Shown here: one piece after another, positions 5,198 through 9,928 of the stretch | Layout of the letters: each line of letters begins with the position of its first letter | Position numbering within the stretch: position 1 is the stretch's first letter | From: Hyphomicrobiales bacterium | GTDB taxonomy: Bacteria; Pseudomonadota; Alphaproteobacteria; Rhizobiales; Xanthobacteraceae | Length of the DNA stretch: 9,928 bases | Assembly: GCA_026400425.1 (NCBI GenBank) | Contig: JAPLPC010000426.1 | Span: forward strand, 1-9,928 | Reading direction: 5' to 3' | Notes under the pieces: model-generated | What the model saw: only the letters and a program-made list of their open reading frames with translations | Databases searched by the model: none | What the model was told of the DNA's origin: nothing | Translations under genes and position numbers: made by a program

Positions 5198-5886
5198 AAA
5201 TCGAGATCCACATAGGTCCGCGAGGCCGGCACGCCCGCCAGCCACTCGCTCAGCAGCGGTCGGAACGACGGACGTGACTTGATCCGTGCGTACCAGGCCT
5301 TCGCCGCGTCGTCCTCGCTCCATGGCACATCGCCCAGATAGTCGATCGCCGACAGATGCGCTGCCGCGACCAGATCCGCATAACTCATTCGATCGCCGGC
5401 GAGGAAGTTTCGCGTCCGCGCCAGCCAGCCGATATAGGCCAGATGATAGCGCACATTGGTATTGGCTGCGCGGATCACATCCATCGATGGCGCGCCGCCG
5501 CCGATATCCTCGCTCATGAAGCGCTTATAAATGCGTTCGGTGACGAGAGGGCCAGAGGCTTCTTCGAAGAATTTCTCGTTGAACCACGCCATCAGGCGGC
5601 GCACTTCAATGCGCTCGGCCATGGATGTCGGCAGCAGGCGACGATCCTTCGCGTCCTGTCCGTGCACCTCGTCGATATATTCGGCGATGATGCTGGCGCC
5701 GGGAATCGGTGGCGTGTCGTCAGCCGTCAATACGGGTGTGGTTCCCGCCGGATTGAGCTTGAGAAACTCCTCGCGGCGATCCCAGGGGCGCTCATCCATC
5801 AACGTCAAGTCCAGCCCGTATTCGCCGAGAACAAGCCGAACGAAACGCGAATGCGGACAGAAGGCATGATGATAGAGCGTGTACAT
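5194..5886 (-). CDS. fzlA: FzlA-type GST-like cell-division protein
   Basis: The 230-residue protein has a glutathione-transferase fold: a thioredoxin-like domain (about 1-75, MYTLYHHAFCPHSRFVRLVL..., with the cis-proline in TTPVL at 49-53) and an all-helical domain (about 85-215, with MAWFNEKFFEEA at 99-110). The C-terminal tail SRTYVDLDF resembles, as I recall it, the conserved tail of FzlA. In Caulobacter FzlA binds FtsZ filaments, shapes them and promotes septal wall synthesis, probably without glutathione chemistry. Residues after the first strand (HAFCPHSR) do not give a clear classic GST active site. It starts at 5886 with a weak AAGG nearby. It overlaps the start of queG and is divergent from uppP. 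An ordinary GST is the alternative reading. Confidence 0.75.
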   Translation of the reverse strand: MYTLYHHAFCPHSRFVRLVLGEYGLDLTLMDERPWDRREEFLKLNPAGTTPVLTADDTPPIPGASIIAEYIDEVHGQDAKDRRLLPTSMAERIEVRRLMAWFNEKFFEEASGPLVTERIYKRFMSEDIGGGAPSMDVIRAANTNVRYHLAYIGWLARTRNFLAGDRMSYADLVAAAHLSAIDYLGDVPWSEDDAAKAWYARIKSRPSFRPLLSEWLAGVPASRTYVDLDF

Positions 5887-5942
5887 ACGGGCCTTGGTTA
5901 AGGATGCGGCGTTAACAAAGTGTCTCGGCTGCGGAGGTATAA

Positions 5943-6095
5943 ATGACGAGTGAGGCGCGCCAAGCTAGCGAAGCGCGCAACGGAGGCAAGCTGCGTTTGC
6001 CCGCTTTTTGCGATTGCAGCAATGCACCGAATAAGCGAGAAGAACCCGGCTTTTTGAGGCCCGGAAGTTCAGGACGGCAAGCCGATGATGTCTGA
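5943..6095 (+). CDS. Candidate 50-residue small protein overlapping uppP start
   Basis: ATG at 5943 is preceded by GGAGG (5933-5937) with five bases between, and the frame runs 50 codons to TGA at 6093-6095, overlapping the first 11 bases of uppP in another frame. The product (MTSEARQASEARNGGKLRLP...) is polar, contains CDC at 23-25, and has no recognisable domain or membrane segment. It could be a leader cistron coupled to uppP. Against this, the same bases TATAAA (5938-5943) with TTAACA upstream could be promoter-like, and codon use is not distinctive. Weak candidate. Confidence 0.22.
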   Translation: MTSEARQASEARNGGKLRLPAFCDCSNAPNKREEPGFLRPGSSGRQADDV

Positions 6096-6894
6096 TGTGT
6101 TGAGGGCGGTTGTTCTCGGAATTGTCGAGGGCGCCACCGAATTCCTTCCGGTTTCGTCCACGGGCCACATCCTGCTCGCCGAACGCATCCTTGGACTCGA
6201 CGAAATCGGTCTCTGGAAAAGCTTCGCGATCCTGATCCAGCTTGGCGCCATTCTCGCCATTCTCTCGATTTACTTCGGCAAATTATTTCGGATCGCGCTC
6301 GACATGTTCAAGGGCGATGCCGCGGCGCGGCGCTTCGTCATCGGTGTGCTCGTCGCCTTCCTGCCGGCGGCCGTGCTGGGGGCAGCATTCGGCGGATTCA
6401 TCAAAGGCTATCTGTTCAATCCGTGGGTGGTCTGCTTCACCCTGATCGTCGGCGGCGCGATCCTGCTCTGGGTCGATCAGCTCGACCTGCAGCCAGTGCA
6501 TCACGATGCGACCGAATTTCCGCTGCTGACTTATTTCAAGATCGGCTGCTGCCAATGCGTGGCGATGATCCCCGGCGTGTCGCGCTCGGGCGCCACCATT
6601 GTCGGCGCCATGCTGATGGGCGCCGACAAGCGCGCGGCCGCAGAATTTTCGTTCTTCCTGGCGATTCCCACCATGGTCGGCGCTTTCGCCTATGATCTCT
6701 ACAAGAGCCGCAACGATATCACGAGCGATGGCGCGACCCTGATCGCGATTGGTTTTGCGGTCTCCTTCCTCACCGCGCTGCTGGTGGTGAAGACGCTGCT
6801 GAACTACGTCACGCGCCACGGCTTCGCGGTGTTTGCGTGGTGGCGCGTGATCGTCGGCACGCTGGGCCTGATCGCGCTCGCGCTCGGCGCGTAA
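6085..6894 (+). CDS. uppP: Undecaprenyl-diphosphate phosphatase
   Basis: UppP (BacA) is an inner-membrane phosphatase that converts undecaprenyl diphosphate to the monophosphate, renewing the lipid carrier for peptidoglycan and surface polysaccharides. Overexpression confers bacitracin resistance in E. coli. The 269-residue protein has both signature regions: GIVEGATEFLPVSSTGH (12-28, with catalytic-site Glu15, Glu19 and His28) and PGVSRSGAT (163-171, with Arg167). Several hydrophobic segments cover the rest (about 45-63, 84-104, 115-130, 188-204, 217-238, 247-268), as expected for this polytopic family. ATG at 6085 is favoured over ATG at 6088 because AGGA ends ten bases before it. It is divergent from fzlA and convergent with the nicotinamidase gene, with only 21 bases between stops. 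Confidence 0.97.
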   Translation: MMSDVLRAVVLGIVEGATEFLPVSSTGHILLAERILGLDEIGLWKSFAILIQLGAILAILSIYFGKLFRIALDMFKGDAAARRFVIGVLVAFLPAAVLGAAFGGFIKGYLFNPWVVCFTLIVGGAILLWVDQLDLQPVHHDATEFPLLTYFKIGCCQCVAMIPGVSRSGATIVGAMLMGADKRAAAEFSFFLAIPTMVGAFAYDLYKSRNDITSDGATLIAIGFAVSFLTALLVVKTLLNYVTRHGFAVFAWWRVIVGTLGLIALALGA

Positions 6895-6915
6895 GCGGCA
6901 ATAGCCGGTCGCAAA

Positions 6916-7632
6916 TCAGGCGGCCAAATCGCCGGACTTGATGCGCTTCACGCCAGCCTTCTGCATGTCGCTCCACGCCTTGGCGAGCGAGCCCTGGGTG
7001 TCGATCCCGCGACAGGCGTCCTCGATGACATATGTCTCGAAACCCGCCTTGCGCGCATCCAGCGCCGACCAGGCCACGCAGAAATCGGTGGCCAGTCCAA
7101 CCACGAAGATGCGCTGCAGCTTGCGTGCCTTCAGGTAGCCGGCAAGGCCCGTCGTGGTCTTGCCGTCGGCCTCGGTGAAGGCGGAATAGCTATCGACGCC
7201 CTGGTTGAAGCCCTTGCGCAGGATCAGTTCGGCATTGGGGATGCTAAGATCCTTCGACAGCGCGGCGCCGTCGGTGCCCATCACGCAGTGATCCGGCCAC
7301 AGCACCTGCTTGCCATAGGCGACGTCGGTGGTCTCGAACGGCTTTTTGCCGGTGTGGCTGGACGCGAAGGAGATATGGCCGGGCGTGTGCCAGTCCTGCG
7401 TCATGATCACATGGCTGAATTTTTTGGCGAGCGCGTTGATGACGGGCACCACGCGGTCGCCGTCTTTCACTGCGAGGCTGCCGCCAGGCAGGAAACAGTT
7501 CTGCACGTCGATGACGAGCAGAACCGAGCTGCGGTCGGCCGTTACTTTGCCAGCCGCGATCGACAGTGTGGGAGCCATACCAGCCGCGGTCATCGCACCG
7601 AACCCCACGAGAAGCCGACGTCGATCGAGCAT
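6916..7632 (-). CDS. pncA: Nicotinamidase-type cysteine hydrolase with Tat-like signal
   Basis: This is an isochorismatase-superfamily amidohydrolase, most like nicotinamidase/pyrazinamidase, which converts nicotinamide to nicotinate for NAD salvage. The catalytic triad is Asp42 (VIDVQNCF), Lys140 (LRKGFN) and Cys185 (ATDFCV). Asp80, His82 and His86 (QDWHTPGH) form the metal site. QVLWPDHCVMGT (109-120) is also typical. The unusual part is the N-terminus: MLDRRRLLVGFGAMTAAGMA... followed by a small-residue segment, a twin-arginine-like export signal of about 27 residues. The start is well supported by GGGAG eight bases upstream (7641-7645), so the leader is probably translated. It follows the exported protein gene by 69 bases on the same strand, likely as one operon. 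Nicotinamide as substrate is inferred from the motifs. Confidence 0.88.
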   Translation of the reverse strand: MLDRRRLLVGFGAMTAAGMAPTLSIAAGKVTADRSSVLLVIDVQNCFLPGGSLAVKDGDRVVPVINALAKKFSHVIMTQDWHTPGHISFASSHTGKKPFETTDVAYGKQVLWPDHCVMGTDGAALSKDLSIPNAELILRKGFNQGVDSYSAFTEADGKTTTGLAGYLKARKLQRIFVVGLATDFCVAWSALDARKAGFETYVIEDACRGIDTQGSLAKAWSDMQKAGVKRIKSGDLAA

Positions 7633-7701
7633 CGCAAAATCTCCCGCCGTACCCGCAGCAGCAAATCAGCTCAGGAGATCGTCGTAAAGCGTTCGGTAAG
7701 G

Positions 7702-8640
7702 TCAGCGTGGCTCGATTCCGTCGCGGACGGCGCGAAAGCGCGGAAAGGCCTTCGACCAGTCGTCGCGCGGTGCGCTGGCGACGATGCGTACGGCGGTCTT
7801 GCCGGTCCCGAAACGCAGCCACTGCACCACCGTCACCGGGGTATTGGCTTTGCCGCTGATGGCGTCGATACGGGTTTCAAAGCCCGGCATGCCATCGATC
7901 CGTTGCGGCTCCGACAGCGTGATCCGCGCCTCGCGCAGCCCGGGAATCTGGGCGGCGGCCTGCTGGGCGAAGCGGCCACGGTCGTCCGGCCGTTCGGGCG
8001 CCGAGCCGATGCTGCCGAGGATCATGAACGGACCCTGTTCGACCTCGACTTCGTTCGCTGAGTCCGCCAACAGGATTGCCGCGCCCGGCGCCAGCATGCG
8101 GACATTCTTGAAGCCGCTGAGTTCGACGATCTTGAACGGCATCATGCCGAGCTGTTCTTCCAGCGGCACTTCCTTGCGGACGGTGACGCTGGCGAACATC
8201 TTGCGGATGGCATCGTCCGTATAGATCTTCTGGGCGTTTTCCGGCACCTGAACGGCGACATAGCCCGAAAACGTGCCGCCGCTGATGATCATCGCATAGC
8301 GCCTGACCGGCGCGCCGGCGGGGTCTTTGGTGCTCTCCACCGTGTAGAATCCCTGACCGGCCGCGGTCTCGATGGTCTCCGGCTTCAGCGCCATGCTGGC
8401 CGGATTGGTCTTGAACGCGGTTTCGACCTCGGTGAAAGCCGTGGCCGGCAATTCGGTCATCAGCAACTTCACGCCCTGATCCGACGTCTGGAAGCCGGTG
8501 AACGTGGTGGACGGCTCCAGCCCGACCGACGGCGTCACGCCGACGCGGATGCCCGGCGGGAAGACGGGGTCGGCGGCGCGGGCCGAAGTCACGGCGGCGA
8601 ACAATACGGTGAGGGCGAACAGGGGCGCGAGATGTCTCAT
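7702..8640 (-). CDS. Exported protein of unknown function with two similar halves
   Basis: The 312-residue product begins with a Sec-type signal peptide, MRHLAPLFALTVLFAAVTSARA, with likely cleavage after Ala22 (ARA before AD). The mature part seems to hold two related domains, about 25-155 and 165-308. Each opens with a short hydrophobic strand after a glycine or proline-rich turn, has a middle segment where a helix leads to GQGFYT (96-101) or MPGFET (251-256), and closes with a strand-rich end and a helix containing RKMFASV (146-152) or FPRFRAV (299-305). This suggests a duplicated small alpha/beta domain, perhaps of the PsbP/Mog1/DcrB kind, but I do not recognise a named family. No catalytic motif or lipobox is visible. 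It is the first gene of a likely pair with the Tat-tagged nicotinamidase, so both products may work in the periplasm. Confidence 0.82.
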   Translation of the reverse strand: MRHLAPLFALTVLFAAVTSARAADPVFPPGIRVGVTPSVGLEPSTTFTGFQTSDQGVKLLMTELPATAFTEVETAFKTNPASMALKPETIETAAGQGFYTVESTKDPAGAPVRRYAMIISGGTFSGYVAVQVPENAQKIYTDDAIRKMFASVTVRKEVPLEEQLGMMPFKIVELSGFKNVRMLAPGAAILLADSANEVEVEQGPFMILGSIGSAPERPDDRGRFAQQAAAQIPGLREARITLSEPQRIDGMPGFETRIDAISGKANTPVTVVQWLRFGTGKTAVRIVASAPRDDWSKAFPRFRAVRDGIEPR

Positions 8641-8868
8641 CAGGCTCTTACTTGGTTCGGTGTTGCGGCGATCATGGGGCGAGGGGCGAACCGGATCGCT
8701 TGCCGCGAGAAGTCACGATGCCCTGTTCCAGCAACAGATCAAGGCACAAATCCGTTCCCGGCCGCCGTTGCGCCGATCCGCCGCGATGGGCTGTTCGCGC
8801 CGGGCGCTCAGAGTTAATAAATTTCCCGAATACCCTATGATTTCCGCGCCTAAGCCCAGGCGAGGTGT
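8641..8868. other. Intergenic region upstream of the dnaK heat-shock promoter
   Basis: About 230 bases between the divergent exported-protein gene and the dnaK promoter, with no supportable gene. Open frames here are short, lack ribosome binding sites and are low-complexity. The segment 8813-8845 (GTTAATAAATTTCCCGAATA and on) is AT-rich against the background, as expected for promoter DNA. The promoter of the minus-strand gene at 8640 should also be here, but I cannot place it. Confidence 0.5.
8814..8841 (+). promoter_or_regulatory. Possible sigma-70-type promoter for dnaK
   Basis: TTAATA (8814-8819) stands 16 bases from TATGAT (8836-8841): four of six and five of six matches to the vegetative consensus. 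It lies just upstream of the RpoH promoter and could supply basal dnaK transcription. A moderate match in an AT-rich patch, so only suggestive. Confidence 0.3.
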
Positions 8869-8899
8869 CTTGCGGCAACCGCCCCCCCTCCTATATGAG
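8869..8899 (+). promoter_or_regulatory. RpoH (sigma-32) heat-shock promoter of dnaK
   Basis: CTTG (8869-8872) is followed, with a 17-base spacer, by CCTATATGAG (8890-8899), which fits the alphaproteobacterial RpoH -10 pattern CYTATNTNNG at every defined position. Transcription would start near 8905, leaving a 5' leader of about 95 bases before dnaK. Position, spacing and downstream gene all agree with heat-shock control. Confidence 0.85.
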
Positions 8900-9000
8900 G
8901 CCTAGCGTCGCAATATCGCGAGCCATCGATTTATTTGGGGGTTTGAGCGGGGCGCCCGTTGGGCCCGGCCAACCTGCCGCAAAAAGAAGGAAGTGAGATC

Positions 9001-9928
<928 letters not shown>

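Noticed and set aside
5898..5916. TTAA...TTAAC pair upstream of fzlA as a CtrA site
   Set aside because: The spacing is ten bases, not the seven of the CtrA consensus TTAA-N7-TTAAC.
6896..6907. CGGC-AATA-GCCG hairpin between uppP and pncA as a terminator
   Set aside because: Only four base pairs and no T-run on either strand.

Overview
The window looks like chromosomal housekeeping DNA from an alphaproteobacterium, most likely the Bradyrhizobium / Rhodopseudomonas / Afipia / Nitrobacter group. Support for this is the GC-rich codon use, an FzlA-type GST-like cell-division protein ending in YVDLDF, an alphaproteobacterial RpoH (sigma-32) promoter before dnaK, and a long palindromic GTGGGCAAAGCGCAGCG-type intergenic repeat of the kind I remember from these genomes. 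The genus is inferred from recall, not from a search.

Layout. 1-2895, mostly minus strand, is a translation block: infC (IF3, apparently starting with AUU), then rpmI (L35), rplT (L20) and pheS (cut by the window edge). infC has its own intrinsic terminator. rpmI-rplT has its own sigma-70-type promoter and a leader hairpin with a T-run. A small plus-strand membrane-protein gene (2100-2243) sits between infC and rpmI. Two hairpins occupy the rplT-pheS gap, one next to the pheS ribosome binding site.

2896-4100: a divergent control region with a GTTC-N7-GTTC element, a nine-codon leader frame, and an alpha/beta hydrolase gene on the plus strand, followed by a perfect 27-bp inverted repeat. 4101-5886, minus strand: fzlA followed by queG (epoxyqueuosine reductase). 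queG carries an apparent out-of-frame internal deletion that separates its catalytic core from its C-terminal region. uppP (undecaprenyl-diphosphate phosphatase) is transcribed divergently from fzlA, which puts a cell-constriction factor beside a peptidoglycan lipid-carrier enzyme.

6916-8640, minus strand: an exported protein of unknown function with two similar halves, then a nicotinamidase-family hydrolase with a Tat-like signal. 8641-9928: a heat-shock control region followed by the first 309 codons of dnaK.

I see no mobile element, CRISPR array, tRNA or rRNA, and no clear new multi-gene system. The observations most worth checking are the broken queG, the AUU start of infC, the leader structures of rpmI and pheS, the small membrane protein, the possible LexA box, and the Tat-tagged nicotinamidase.
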